Program-made: the position numbers and the translations under genes | NCBI GenBank assembly: GCA_035798135.1 | Contig: JAPFBR010000002.1 | Span: forward strand, 62,001 to 126,000 | Length of the DNA stretch: 64,000 nucleotides | DNA from: Sediminicola sp035798135 | Lineage (GTDB): Bacteria > Bacteroidota > Bacteroidia > Flavobacteriales > Flavobacteriaceae | Direction: 5' to 3' | Shown: positions 32,803-42,898 of the stretch, one piece after another | Layout of the letters: every line of letters starts with the position of its first letter | How positions within the stretch are numbered: position 1 is the first letter of the stretch | Notes under the pieces: model-generated | What the model saw: only the letters and a program-made list of their open reading frames with translations | Database searches by the model: none | What the model was told of the DNA's origin: nothing

Positions 32803-33408
32803 TTATTGTCGCCATGCATTGAGGAAGACGAAATCATCTTGTGGCATTCGTATCCTATCCCTAATCTCTTCCTCCCTTAATTCAGGTGATAAGCTTTCCA
32901 ATTCCCCACCATAATACCCTATGGCAACAGCTGTACTGATGTGAAATCCTGGAGGTACATCAAATTCTGTTTCGGCTTTTTTCCAATCAACACCAGCCAT
33001 TTGATGGATGGCAATTCCCATATATTGCGCTTGCACGGTCATATTCCCCATGCTGAAACCCAAGTCTTGTAGGGCATGAAAATTCTCATTGTTGTTCTTA
33101 TGAGTTTCCTTGTAGGCTGTAAGGATCAGGGTAGGGGCATTTGACGCCCATTGCTTGTTAAAATCACTTAAGCAATCAATTATTTTATCGTAGGCAACTG
33201 TACCCTTGTTGGCATAAATAAAACGCCAAGGTTGCTCATTATTGCTGCTCGCGGCCCATCTTGCAGCCTCAAATAGTTTTTTTAAGCTCCTATCGGGTAT
33301 AAGTTCGTCCCTGAAGGCCCTAGGACTCCATCGCTGCTTTAAAAGTGCATATATTTCATAATCTGTATCGGCAATATTGTGTAATCGAACTTGTTCTTCC
33401 TCAGTCAT
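32803..33408 (-). CDS. Nitroreductase-family flavoprotein
   Basis: A 201-residue FMN-dependent oxidoreductase of the nitroreductase fold. The N-terminal FMN-binding stretch QRWSPRAFRDELIPD (about 26-40), WAASSNNEQPWRFI (about 51-64), and the C-terminal GYYGGELESLSPELREEE fit the family. Such enzymes reduce nitro compounds, quinones or flavins with NAD(P)H; the natural substrate cannot be told. It stands alone on the minus strand. It differs in type from the second nitroreductase at 62890. Confidence 0.9.
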   Translation of the reverse strand: MTEEEQVRLHNIADTDYEIYALLKQRWSPRAFRDELIPDRSLKKLFEAARWAASSNNEQPWRFIYANKGTVAYDKIIDCLSDFNKQWASNAPTLILTAYKETHKNNNENFHALQDLGFSMGNMTVQAQYMGIAIHQMAGVDWKKAETEFDVPPGFHISTAVAIGYYGGELESLSPELREEEIRDRIRMPQDDFVFLNAWRQ

Positions 33409-33715
33409 CTGATCATTTACTTTAATGAATTTTCAAATCAAATTGTACAGTTTACGTATAGTCCGTTTATCGTGGAAGTAGGTAATTGACTAAATTAGTT
33501 ATCGTTTCTTTTACTTTTTGATCCTATTACTATTTTTATTGATCCTTTTAATTAAAATAGTTTTCACTTTTGAGAATTCGTTTGTTCGTGTCAAGGAAAA
33601 TATTTTTTGAGATAATCTAAATTCTAGCCGCTATGTATACTTGTAGATGTTGATTAATGACTGTATACAACCAAACTTTTGCGAAAGAAATATTATCAAA
33701 TTCTAAACACCGCTT
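33409..33715. other. Divergent intergenic region
   Basis: About 300 nt of AT-rich DNA separating the nitroreductase and the large outer-membrane protein gene. I see no hairpin, CRP/FNR-type box or coding relic in it. Confidence 0.4.
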
Positions 33716-36700
33716 ATGAAAGATTTACTCCAAAAACCATTGGTCCAATTTTTCCTATTAACCCTCTTAATGGTTTTTCTTAATGGGTGTGCCACGTTCA
33801 AGGAACAAATGAGTCCAGACCTTATGCACGTTGATGAGGAAAATGAAAAACCTATCCATAGCTTTTATATTGCGGGTGGTCTAGGTAATATGAAAGAGGG
33901 TAAGGAAGAACAGGTTTTGAATCTTCTGAAGGCGGAATTGGAAAAAGCTCCAAAAAATAGTACCCTAATTTTTACAGGGGACAACATTTCCCCAAAAGTG
34001 GATCAATGGGAATCTGATAGGAAACAAATTGAAAGCCAAATTGCGATCACGGATAATTTCAAAGGGCAGACGATTTTTATGCCTGGCGATTTTGAGTGGA
34101 AAAGCTTTGATGCGGACAAAATGGAAACTGTTGAGGATTATATCAAGGATAAAAATAAGGATGGCCTCAGTGTTTTTCCAGAAAATGCATGTCCCTTGGA
34201 AAGAATTGTGCTCAATGATCAATTGGATATGATCTTGATCGATTCCCAATGGTTTATCGGTAACTGGGATCGTGTCAAAGGGATTAATAGGAAATGTACA
34301 GATATTATTACCCGAAGAAGGTTTGCAGAGGAATTGGAAGGGATGATCAATGACGGACAGAATAAAAATATAGTAATAGCCATGCACCATCCCATATTTA
34401 GCAATGGTGTATTTGCCGGAAAGGAAACCTTCTCCGATCAGCTGACCCCACTGCCGGTAGTGGGTAGTATAGTAAACCGGGTAGGAGATTGGGCTGGTTT
34501 TTCCAATAAGGAATTGAATTCCAGACGTTACAACTATCTGCGAATATTGGTAGCTGCCCTCGCCCACGATTCTGATAGGATTACGTTGATTTCTGGTCAT
34601 GAAGAGGGCCTACAATATCTCATTGGGGGTGGAATACATCAGATTGTCAGTGGATCCCTTGGGGGTAAAACGGCGACCAAGCGTTCAGAAGATGAAATCA
34701 TAACGATTGGAGGTTCCTTGGATTATATGGGAGTCTATACCTACGGGGAAATGGGATTTGCGAAGCTGGAATATTTTAAGAACGGTTCTTCCAGGGTAAT
34801 TTTTATAACCCAGGATTCTGCAGCTTCAGAAAAAGCATTTAATGTGCTACCTAAATTTAAGGAAAAGGCAAGAATTGATATACCTGCTGCCTCAACAAAA
34901 AAGTATGTTCAAGAATCAGTTTTGAACGGGGACCAAAAAAGAAATCTGGAGAAAACAGGATTCTATAAATTTATTTGGGGAGATCGGTATAGGAAATATT
35001 TTGGAAAGGAGATCACCGCCAAAGTTGTAAGTCTAGATACCCTGTATGGGGGGCTTAAAATTACGCAAGAGGGGGGAGGACACCAATCCTATTCCTTGCG
35101 TTTGGAGGATGGGAATGGCAAAGAATACGCTATGCGCTCCTTACGAAAAAACGCCTTAAAATTCTTAAAATTTAAAGTGAAGGGTGTTGCCTTTGAAGCG
35201 GAAGATTTTAAAGGTACTCTCACAGAAGAGTTTATATCAGATTTTTTCACCACGGCCCACCCTTATATCCAATTGGTTATTAGCCCCATGGCCAGAAAAG
35301 TGGATGTCAACCACGCCAGTCCTGAATTGTTCTATGTTCCTAAACAAAAAAGTCTAGGAGAACTGAACGCTTCCTATGGGGATGAGCTATACTACATTGA
35401 AGAACGACCTTCCGATAGGCACAAAAATTTTATGGGCTATAACCAGGCCAATCCAGAAAAATCGGGACGTATTCCTGATTTTGAAAGTACCACGGACGTT
35501 TTGGAAAAATTAAAGAAGGATGAATCCTATGATGTGGAACAGCGAAGCTTTGTCCGTGCCCGCATATTTGACATGTTGATAGGGGATTGGGATAGACATC
35601 AAGACCAATGGCGATGGGCCGAATATGAATTGGAATCCGGGGACAAACGATTTTTACCAATCCCAAGGGATAGGGACGGGGCTTTTACCAAGTTCGATGG
35701 AGTTGCATTTCCTCTTATAAAACGGTTTATGCCCAAATCCAGATTTTGGCAATCCTATAGTGCAGAGTTGGACAACGTGCCTTGGTTTATGGCACAAGGG
35801 AATAGCTTGGATAGGGCCTTTGTCACTAAATATGGTGCCGAGATATGGACAGAAGAAGCAGAATTTATACAGAAGCAATTGACCAAGGAAGATATCGATG
35901 CCGCTTTTTTAAGGTTACCAATAGAAGTACGGGATAGCACTGCCAATAATATTAAACGGAGTTTAATAGGCCGGTTGGCCAATTTAAAGGGCATGGCCAC
36001 GGAATATGGGCAATATCTCAATAAGGTTGTAACGCTACACGGTACCGAAAAGGATGACCGTATTACTGTTACAAGACTTTCAGAGGGAAGGACAAGGGTA
36101 GTAATTAGAAGGGTATTGAGTGACGAACCAAATAAATTGATATTCGATAGAACCTTTGATAAGGACGAAACCAAGGAATTATGGATATATGGATTAGGGG
36201 ATAAGGATGAATTTATAGTAGAAGGTGAAGGCGATGGGGAGCTATTTGTACGGTTAGTAGGAGGGTACGGTGAGGATACCTATACGATTGAGAATAAGAA
36301 GGCCTTAAAGGTTTATGATTGGAAATCTGAAGAATCCAAATTTGAGAAGAGGGTGCCGGCGAAACAATTGACCAATAGTTATGATACTAATACTTTCCAT
36401 TGGCGTCACTTTACTGAAAACACCAATACTTTGCTGCCCAATTTGGGGTTCAGAACAGATGATGGCCTTTACTTGGGAGCTACCAATGTATATACCAACA
36501 ATGGGTTCAACGGTAACCCATTTCGTCAAAAACATACTGTTGCAGCCAACTATTATTTTAAGTTCGAAGGGGTAGAGTTGAATTATCAAGGGGTCTTTGC
36601 CAATATTTTTCCAAAATGGAATTTTGAGATAGATGGATATTTCACCAATGATCGATTTTCCAATAACTTTTTTGGTTTGGGAAATGAAACCTTTAATCCG

Positions 36701-37444
36701 GACGACGAATTGGGCAAGGATTACAATAGGGCAAGAATGAGACAGGTGAAATTGAACGCGGGAATAGCGTATAGAACCTTAAAAATTAAGGGGATTTACG
36801 AGTCCTTTAAAGTAAATGAAAATGAGAATCGATATTTTATCCCGGAGAACGTGGATCCGAACATCTTTGATTCTCAGGATTATGTAGGGGGAGAAGTATC
36901 CATTTCATATAACCATGATGATGCAGATGACTTTCCAACCAAGGCTGTTTATATGGGGCTGACTGGAGGCTATAAAACCAATCTCAATCTAGGGGATAAT
37001 GCATTTGGCTATGCTGGAATAAAATTCGGCTTTAGCCAAAAGGTAATACCATCAGGAAACCTGGTACTTGGTATCATGACAGAATATAAGACTAATTTTG
37101 GAGACGAATATTTCTTCTACCATGCCCCATCTATAGGAGGGGACAATGGGCTAAGAGGGTTTAGAAACGAGCGGTTTACTGGTAAATCCTACTTTTATCA
37201 AAGTTCCGATCTGCGCTTGCGTCTGAAAAGAATCGTAACCGCCGTGGCACCTATTACCATTGGTGTCTACGGGGGATTCGATTATGGTCGAGTATGGTTG
37301 GAGAATGACGCTTCCAACCAATGGCATACTTCCCAAGGAGGTGGTTTTTGGATCAGTGGCTACCGTTTTCTTGCCCTTAATGTAGGATTTTTTAATTCAG
37401 TGGAGGGGAATATGGTTCAAGTTGGCTTTGGCTTTGGCTTTTAG
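33716..37444 (+). CDS. Fusion of phosphoesterase, kinase-like region and Omp85-type barrel
   Basis: A 1242-residue lipoprotein (lipobox LMVFLNGC, Cys near residue 25). About residues 45-370 form a calcineurin-like phosphoesterase: IFTGDNIS, FMPGDFEW (usually GNHEW), AMHHPIFSNG and LISGHEEG, where the GNHE His is replaced. About 480-800 contain a segment with DMLIGDWDRHQDQWRW and PIPRDRDGAF, reminiscent of kinase-like/CotH-type catalytic loops. About 900-1242 is an outer-membrane beta-barrel of the BamA/surface-antigen type ending GFGFGF. The three parts suggest a surface-anchored phosphoester enzyme; the exact substrate is unknown. Confidence 0.85.
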   Translation: MKDLLQKPLVQFFLLTLLMVFLNGCATFKEQMSPDLMHVDEENEKPIHSFYIAGGLGNMKEGKEEQVLNLLKAELEKAPKNSTLIFTGDNISPKVDQWESDRKQIESQIAITDNFKGQTIFMPGDFEWKSFDADKMETVEDYIKDKNKDGLSVFPENACPLERIVLNDQLDMILIDSQWFIGNWDRVKGINRKCTDIITRRRFAEELEGMINDGQNKNIVIAMHHPIFSNGVFAGKETFSDQLTPLPVVGSIVNRVGDWAGFSNKELNSRRYNYLRILVAALAHDSDRITLISGHEEGLQYLIGGGIHQIVSGSLGGKTATKRSEDEIITIGGSLDYMGVYTYGEMGFAKLEYFKNGSSRVIFITQDSAASEKAFNVLPKFKEKARIDIPAASTKKYVQESVLNGDQKRNLEKTGFYKFIWGDRYRKYFGKEITAKVVSLDTLYGGLKITQEGGGHQSYSLRLEDGNGKEYAMRSLRKNALKFLKFKVKGVAFEAEDFKGTLTEEFISDFFTTAHPYIQLVISPMARKVDVNHASPELFYVPKQKSLGELNASYGDELYYIEERPSDRHKNFMGYNQANPEKSGRIPDFESTTDVLEKLKKDESYDVEQRSFVRARIFDMLIGDWDRHQDQWRWAEYELESGDKRFLPIPRDRDGAFTKFDGVAFPLIKRFMPKSRFWQSYSAELDNVPWFMAQGNSLDRAFVTKYGAEIWTEEAEFIQKQLTKEDIDAAFLRLPIEVRDSTANNIKRSLIGRLANLKGMATEYGQYLNKVVTLHGTEKDDRITVTRLSEGRTRVVIRRVLSDEPNKLIFDRTFDKDETKELWIYGLGDKDEFIVEGEGDGELFVRLVGGYGEDTYTIENKKALKVYDWKSEESKFEKRVPAKQLTNSYDTNTFHWRHFTENTNTLLPNLGFRTDDGLYLGATNVYTNNGFNGNPFRQKHTVAANYYFKFEGVELNYQGVFANIFPKWNFEIDGYFTNDRFSNNFFGLGNETFNPDDELGKDYNRARMRQVKLNAGIAYRTLKIKGIYESFKVNENENRYFIPENVDPNIFDSQDYVGGEVSISYNHDDADDFPTKAVYMGLTGGYKTNLNLGDNAFGYAGIKFGFSQKVIPSGNLVLGIMTEYKTNFGDEYFFYHAPSIGGDNGLRGFRNERFTGKSYFYQSSDLRLRLKRIVTAVAPITIGVYGGFDYGRVWLENDASNQWHTSQGGGFWISGYRFLALNVGFFNSVEGNMVQVGFGFGF

Positions 37445-37479
37445 CCTAAAATAATATCGAATTGGATTATAATTCAGAT

Positions 37480-37522
37480 CCCTGTACCTAAAAGCATTTT
37501 GTTTAGGATACAGGGTTTTTTT
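37480..37522 (+). terminator. Intrinsic terminator between convergent genes
   Basis: CCCTGTA-C-CTAAA pairs with TTTAG-GA-TACAGGG across a short loop, followed by seven T residues. It lies between the large fusion gene and the convergent AI-2E-type gene. Confidence 0.85.
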
Positions 37523-37538
37523 ATGTTGGAACAGAGGG

Positions 37539-38567
37539 TTATAATTGGGTGCTGTCTTTTTTTGATTGTCCGTATTCCCTTTTATAGATTCTGAGTACAA
37601 TCAGAAACAAACTGATCAACAATGGTCCGAAAATTAGGCCAATGAAGCCAAACAAGGGTACACCAACAATGACTCCTACCAAGGTGATGAGCGGATGTAC
37701 GTCATCCAATTTACGGAGCACATAAAGTCTAATAATATTGTCTGTGGAACCTACCACAATAATGCCATAAAAAAGAATTCCCCAGGCCTGCACAGGTGTA
37801 CCCGTGGACAAGGTCAATAGGAATACCGGCAAGATGCCAATTAAGGTTCCGACAAAAGGAATCATGGAGCCAAGGGCGACAATGGTAAACCAAAAAAAGG
37901 GATCCTTTATTTGAAAAATGAAGAAACCAACTAAAGCCACAAAACCTTGGGCAATGGCAACCAAAGGAATTCCAAGGGCATTACTTTTTACCATTTTCTC
38001 ACATTCGGAACTTATTATTTTTAGGTTGTCATTGTCTATAGGGATATACTCAAATAAAGACTGACGCAACCTTCTTCTGTTGGTGAGCATATAATATAGC
38101 AACAGGTACATGATACCAATGGAAAGGATGATATTAAATGTTCCTCCCGCAAAACTGAACAAATTGTCGGAAAGCCAGGAAGAGATGCCGGATGTATCAA
38201 TATTGGTGGTGAATTCATACCCTATCCTCGCTTCCCATTTGCTTAAAAGGCCTTCTGTTTTTGTAACCAATTCTTCTGGCTTATTGGTGATGTCACCAAC
38301 TTTATTCCCCAACATAAATGCAATTCCAGCAACAGGTAACAAAATACAGAAGAATGAAAGGAAAAGTAACAGCCCTGCTGCCCAGTCCGCATTCCATCCT
38401 TTTTCGATCAGTTTGCCTAAAAAATTTCGTAAAATAAAGAACAAGGTAATGGCACCCAAAACCCCTGACAAATAGGGGAGCATTTCCCTAAATATAAGTG
38501 TGCCCATAAGCACAATTAGAATAAGCACAAAGATTTGCCTAATTATTTTTGCAGGTATGGAATTCAT
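37539..38567 (-). CDS. AI-2E family transporter (TqsA/YdiK-like)
   Basis: A 342-residue membrane protein with about eight segments. The family features are the N-terminal FVLILIVLMGTLIFREMLPYL, the central cytoplasmic part with GIPLVAIAQGFVALVGFFIF, and the end GVPLFGFIGLIFGPLLISLF. Members have been linked to autoinducer-2 export or Na+/H+ antiport; the substrate here is unknown. It lies 60 nt downstream of the PAS kinase gene on the same strand and may share its transcript. Confidence 0.9.
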   Translation of the reverse strand: MNSIPAKIIRQIFVLILIVLMGTLIFREMLPYLSGVLGAITLFFILRNFLGKLIEKGWNADWAAGLLLFLSFFCILLPVAGIAFMLGNKVGDITNKPEELVTKTEGLLSKWEARIGYEFTTNIDTSGISSWLSDNLFSFAGGTFNIILSIGIMYLLLYYMLTNRRRLRQSLFEYIPIDNDNLKIISSECEKMVKSNALGIPLVAIAQGFVALVGFFIFQIKDPFFWFTIVALGSMIPFVGTLIGILPVFLLTLSTGTPVQAWGILFYGIIVVGSTDNIIRLYVLRKLDDVHPLITLVGVIVGVPLFGFIGLIFGPLLISLFLIVLRIYKREYGQSKKDSTQL

Positions 38568-38627
38568 CCTTGGTTTAGGTTTATTTGGTTATGGCCCTAA
38601 AGTTATTTTTTCTAAGATTAAGTCTTT

Positions 38628-41480
38628 TTACTGTTCCACTGGGATAAAAATATCAAAGATAACTCCCTTTTTTGGCTTTCCGTTAGCTTTGATAACACCA
38701 TTGTGGTTCAGCACAATTTTCTTTACAATGGCCAAACCTATCCCAGTGCCCTCATAATCGTTCTTGCCGTGTAGCCGCTGAAAAACCTCAAAAATTTTAT
38801 CCTTGTATTGAGAGGCAAACCCTATTCCATTATCGGAAAAGGTAATATGGTAATATTTCTTGTTGGGAAGTAGGTCCAGATTCTCAAATTCCTCTCCTTT
38901 TACTTCTGTACTGGTTATTTTTATTATAGGAGGCACCCCTGAAATGGAAAATTTTATGGAATTGCTTATTAAATTACTCATAAGTTGGACAAACTGAAAT
39001 GGAATGATTGATACCTCACACATATCACCAATTACAATTTGGCCGCTCTTTTCCGCTAATTTTTCCTTAAGATCTATTTGGGCTTCTTCAATGATATCAC
39101 TGAGGTTAACTGTTTTGAATTCCTTGCCGGAGGTGTTGGTCCTAGAGTAGGCAAGGAGGTCTTTGATGAGGTTTTGCATTCTGTTGGCAGATTCCTCTAT
39201 ACGTCCAAAATAATTTTTCCCTAAATCGGAAAGCGAATCATTTTCCTTTTCGAGAATTCGAGAAATAAAAGTTTGTATTTTTCGCAGTGGCTCTTGAAGG
39301 TCATGACTGGAGACATACGCAAAGGATTGGAGTTCCACGTTCATTTTTTGAAGTTCATCTATGGAATCCTCCAATTTATCATTGGACTCCTTCAACATTC
39401 GCGTACGTTCCTTTACCTCGTTCTCCAATTTATTGGAAAACATTTTTTGTTCTTGGATATCAGTACTTGCTCCTACCCAGCGTTGTATTTTGCCTCCTTC
39501 ATCCCGTTGTGGAATAGCCTTGCTCAAAATCCAGTGATAGGACCCATCGTGTCTTCTATACCGATGTTCCAAAAGGAAATCTTTGCCTGTTTTCACGGAT
39601 TCTGTCCATAACCTTAAATTTTTATCCCTATCGTCCGGATGTACAAGATCTAACCAGCCCTTTTCCAATATCTCATCCAGATTTAAGCCGGTATACTCAA
39701 AAACGGCTTGGTTGAAGTAATTGATGGTACCTTCCGGATCGGAAATCCATATTTGTTGGGGCATTGAATCTGCCAATAATCTAAATTTTTGTTCACTTTC
39801 AAAAAGGGATTGTTGGTTAATCTTATCATCGGTGATATCCCTAATAACTCCTATTAATTTAAAAGGTTCCCCTTCATCATCATAATAAATTTTTCCTTGG
39901 GTTCTGATCCATTTAATTTCGTTGGCTGGAGTTACCAACCGAGCTTCATAATGATATATTCCCGTTTTGAAGGCCTTTGCAAATGCCTCCATGACAATAG
40001 AATCTATATCATCTGGATGTATTTGGTCCCGCATATCCTCATGGGTGAGAATTGCGGTTTTATCATGACCTAAAATTTCGGCCAATCTAGACGAGTAAAT
40101 AATATTTCTCTCATTAAGGTCCAGCTCAAAAGTAGCCATTTCAGCAGCTTCTGTTGCTAGTCTTAATCTGGTTTCGGCTTCTTCTGTTTTTTTGCGGGAA
40201 TCCACTTTTTCCGTAACATCAATCGTAGTTACAATTAATCCTTCCACAGTATTATCGGATCCAATTAAAGTAGAATAGTCAATATCAACATAAAATTTTC
40301 GCATTCCATCATCACCCAAAACATACATTACGGCCTCCTTTTCCCTGTATGACACTCCTGTTTCTAATACCTGATCCAATAAAGCAGGAAATTTTTGACC
40401 TTCCAACTCGGGGAATACTTCTAAGAGGGATTTTCCAATAACCCACTTTTCTTTTTTTCGCCATATCTTCTTGATCATGGACTCATTGGCCAATTCAATG
40501 GTATGATTTTTTCCTTTTAATACAGCCATGGCAACAGGCGAGTGCATCACCAAATTTCGAAATTTCTCTTCACTTTCCACCAAGTCATGTTTGGCCTGTA
40601 CCAATTCCGTTACTTCCGAAGCAACACCCATAACTCCTGATATCTCGCCATTTTCTTCCCTAAGGGCTTTACATATGACATTAAAATATCCCAAGTTTTC
40701 TTTTCCTTGTCTATTAATAGAAATAGGAAGATGGGTGCCCCTAAACGTTTCTCCGGTTCTATAGACCTCCCTTAAGACATCTTCTGTTCCTTTTCGTGCT
40801 TCAGGAATGGATTCAAACAAAGGTTTGCCAAGGATATCCTTTTCATCAAAATCGGCTGATTCCAAATAGGCATCATTCACCATTTCCACTATGAAATCCG
40901 GGCCTCTATAAACACCAATACTAACAGGGGCTTGTTTTACAGCAGACTTAAAACGCTCTCCAACTTCTTGAGCAATGATATCTTCCAATATCCTTTCAGT
41001 AGATTCAAATGAAGTCACAAATACTCCTTCCGTTTTGCCATTGCAGTCTATTATTGGACTATAATTGACAGTCCAATAAGCATCCGTCATTTTACCATTT
41101 CTCAATATTGGGATCAATTGATTTTCTAAATAGAGACCATTCTTAGTCTCACACACTTGATTAAAAAGAGGTTTTATAAAATCCCAAGCTTCAGGAAAAG
41201 ACTTTTCTGTAGGTTCACCTAGAACAGAAATGAATTTGTTATCCAGTCCTAGACTGGGTTTATGGGCGTCGTTAAAAAAACAAAGATAATCCTGCCCCCA
41301 AAATACTAACATGGGTTGTTTGGAATGTAAAATGACACTCAATGTAGTGCAAAGACTTGGAGGCCATGTTTCTATAGGTCCTAGAGGGGTTTTTGTCCAA
41401 TCTTTGTTCTTTATTAACCTGCCCATTTCACCTCCTTCGTTCAAGAAAGATAAATTATTCTTATGTGCCATAAACAACAA
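38628..41480 (-). CDS. Soluble multi-PAS histidine kinase
   Basis: A 950-residue kinase without membrane segments. Four to five PAS domains fill about 25-690 (for example LVMHSPVAMAVLKGKNHTI, ILGHDKTAILTHEDMRDQI and SMPQQIWISDPEGTINYFNQ), with PAC-type ends (KLIGVIRDITD, RWVGASTDIQEQK). After a coiled coil come the H-box YVSSHDLQEPLRKIQTFI (about 745) and the ATPase domain with LISNSIKFS, DNGIGFA and GTGIGLAIV. No receiver is attached. It is of the flavobacterial type that phosphorylates separate single-domain receivers, such as the one at 27987-28433. The exact PAS count is uncertain. Confidence 0.93.
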   Translation of the reverse strand: MLFMAHKNNLSFLNEGGEMGRLIKNKDWTKTPLGPIETWPPSLCTTLSVILHSKQPMLVFWGQDYLCFFNDAHKPSLGLDNKFISVLGEPTEKSFPEAWDFIKPLFNQVCETKNGLYLENQLIPILRNGKMTDAYWTVNYSPIIDCNGKTEGVFVTSFESTERILEDIIAQEVGERFKSAVKQAPVSIGVYRGPDFIVEMVNDAYLESADFDEKDILGKPLFESIPEARKGTEDVLREVYRTGETFRGTHLPISINRQGKENLGYFNVICKALREENGEISGVMGVASEVTELVQAKHDLVESEEKFRNLVMHSPVAMAVLKGKNHTIELANESMIKKIWRKKEKWVIGKSLLEVFPELEGQKFPALLDQVLETGVSYREKEAVMYVLGDDGMRKFYVDIDYSTLIGSDNTVEGLIVTTIDVTEKVDSRKKTEEAETRLRLATEAAEMATFELDLNERNIIYSSRLAEILGHDKTAILTHEDMRDQIHPDDIDSIVMEAFAKAFKTGIYHYEARLVTPANEIKWIRTQGKIYYDDEGEPFKLIGVIRDITDDKINQQSLFESEQKFRLLADSMPQQIWISDPEGTINYFNQAVFEYTGLNLDEILEKGWLDLVHPDDRDKNLRLWTESVKTGKDFLLEHRYRRHDGSYHWILSKAIPQRDEGGKIQRWVGASTDIQEQKMFSNKLENEVKERTRMLKESNDKLEDSIDELQKMNVELQSFAYVSSHDLQEPLRKIQTFISRILEKENDSLSDLGKNYFGRIEESANRMQNLIKDLLAYSRTNTSGKEFKTVNLSDIIEEAQIDLKEKLAEKSGQIVIGDMCEVSIIPFQFVQLMSNLISNSIKFSISGVPPIIKITSTEVKGEEFENLDLLPNKKYYHITFSDNGIGFASQYKDKIFEVFQRLHGKNDYEGTGIGLAIVKKIVLNHNGVIKANGKPKKGVIFDIFIPVEQ

Positions 41481-41733
41481 AAAAGATTATAGAAGTATAA
41501 TACTGAATTTGATGAAGGAAAATTAGGGAAATAATGGCAATAAATCATTACCAACGGCAAGACTTAGAAAGGGATTTAACAGCAATTTAAGATAATATGA
41601 CCTTGTGAAATAGTAGGTACTAAATAGGGTTGGTGTGGATGGAATGATTAGAGTTATTTTTTTATTCAAATGAGGTAATATTAATAATTTTTCGAAAGAA
41701 ATAAAAGAATAGAATCTTAGTAAAATTGGGATT

Positions 41734-42321
41734 TTAATGTTTCCCTAGTCCCAAAAAAATAAAATCAGTCAACTGCTTTTCAATTTCTATTCTATTCGCT
41801 TTGGCATCCTCATTACTGTCATCAGTAAACCTATCGTAAAGCCAACGCAAGGATGACAAAAATGTCAGTGTGGCAATATCTGGGTCCATGGTTCTAAATA
41901 GCCCTTGATCCATTCCACTTATGATAATATCCCGCACCTTTTTATTGTATTTTTTTTTGAGGTGAATTAATTCACCCCGCTTAGGTTCATCCAAATTTCG
42001 CCATTCATTGACCAAAAGGGACAACTCGTATGGTTTTTTTGATAGCATTTGAATGTGTACGGAAATGATCATGCGCAATTTTTCCTCTTGACCATAGGGT
42101 GAATCTATAATGAGTTCTATGGATTCCAAAAACTCATTCGAAATATCAAAAAGATAGCTTTCCAGCAGGGCTTGTTTAGAATCTATGTAATTATATACAT
42201 TGGCTACTTTGAAGTTCAATTTTTCTGCAATGTCCCGCATAGTGGTGGCCTTATACCCCTTTTCATGTATCAACTTCAATGACACTTCAAAAAATTTCTC
42301 TTTTTTGGAACTCATACTCAT
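41734..42321 (-). CDS. TetR-family transcriptional regulator
   Basis: A 195-residue regulator. The N-terminal TetR helix-turn-helix is clear: EKGYKATTMRDIAEKLNFKV followed by ANVYNYIDSKQALLESYL. The C-terminal ligand domain (about 65-195) is all-helical and of unknown specificity. The neighbour on one side is the PAS kinase and on the other a small divergent gene. An inverted repeat 67 nt upstream is a candidate operator. Confidence 0.92.
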   Translation of the reverse strand: MSMSSKKEKFFEVSLKLIHEKGYKATTMRDIAEKLNFKVANVYNYIDSKQALLESYLFDISNEFLESIELIIDSPYGQEEKLRMIISVHIQMLSKKPYELSLLVNEWRNLDEPKRGELIHLKKKYNKKVRDIIISGMDQGLFRTMDPDIATLTFLSSLRWLYDRFTDDSNEDAKANRIEIEKQLTDFIFLGLGKH

Positions 42322-42388
42322 TTGTTAAAACTCGATTAGTGTTTTTTATTTAGATTTTCTTGTACAAAAAATTACACTGGAATATTAC

Positions 42389-42404
42389 ATGAACATTTGT
42401 TCAT
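42389..42404. promoter_or_regulatory. Candidate TetR operator
   Basis: Inverted repeat ATGAAC-ATTT-GTTCAT in the divergent region, 67 nt before the TetR start codon and 155 nt before the small gene at 42560. Assignment to this regulator is a guess from position. Confidence 0.4.
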
Positions 42405-42559
42405 AAAACGATTATTATGGTATGGAAGTATGCAAATTGCCAATTATTATAGTAATTTAAGGTTAGGACATTTTAAATAATGGTAAAATGTGAAGTGTTA
42501 TTTAGTACTAAAAGAAAGCTCTTTTAATTTGATTTTTATTGCCTTAAAACCAAGAAAAC

Positions 42560-42760
42560 ATGACTACAGAAGATGTATATACCACAGTGAGGACCTTGGC
42601 AGAATTTAGGGATCTGTTCGAAGAATCTATTAAAAAGGCAAAATTGCCCAACGATAAGCAGATGTACAATGAATTGCACAAATACTCGGCTTTGTTGGGA
42701 AGTTATATGGAAGGCTTATTGGAAGAAGGAATGTTCCCTACCGATCGTGATCATGGATAG
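42560..42760 (+). CDS. Small acidic helical protein of unknown function
   Basis: A 66-residue protein starting MTTEDVYTTVRTLAEFRDLF and ending MEGLLEEGMFPTDRDHG. It has two amphipathic helices joined by LPNDKQMYN. No family or motif is recognised. It lies between the TetR gene (divergent) and the NUDIX-wHTH gene (same strand, 138 nt downstream), and an A-rich leader precedes its ATG. Confidence 0.6.
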   Translation: MTTEDVYTTVRTLAEFRDLFEESIKKAKLPNDKQMYNELHKYSALLGSYMEGLLEEGMFPTDRDHG

Positions 42761-42898
42761 CTCTATCTGAGTTGTGATCATAGACATGTATAGTGTTCAT
42801 ATTGAACGACTTATAGATTTTAGCATTATTGTCTCATTTTGTGACAATAAAATGTAATTTGCATTGCTTTATTTCTTTTCTTTGGGGAAACGCAATGT

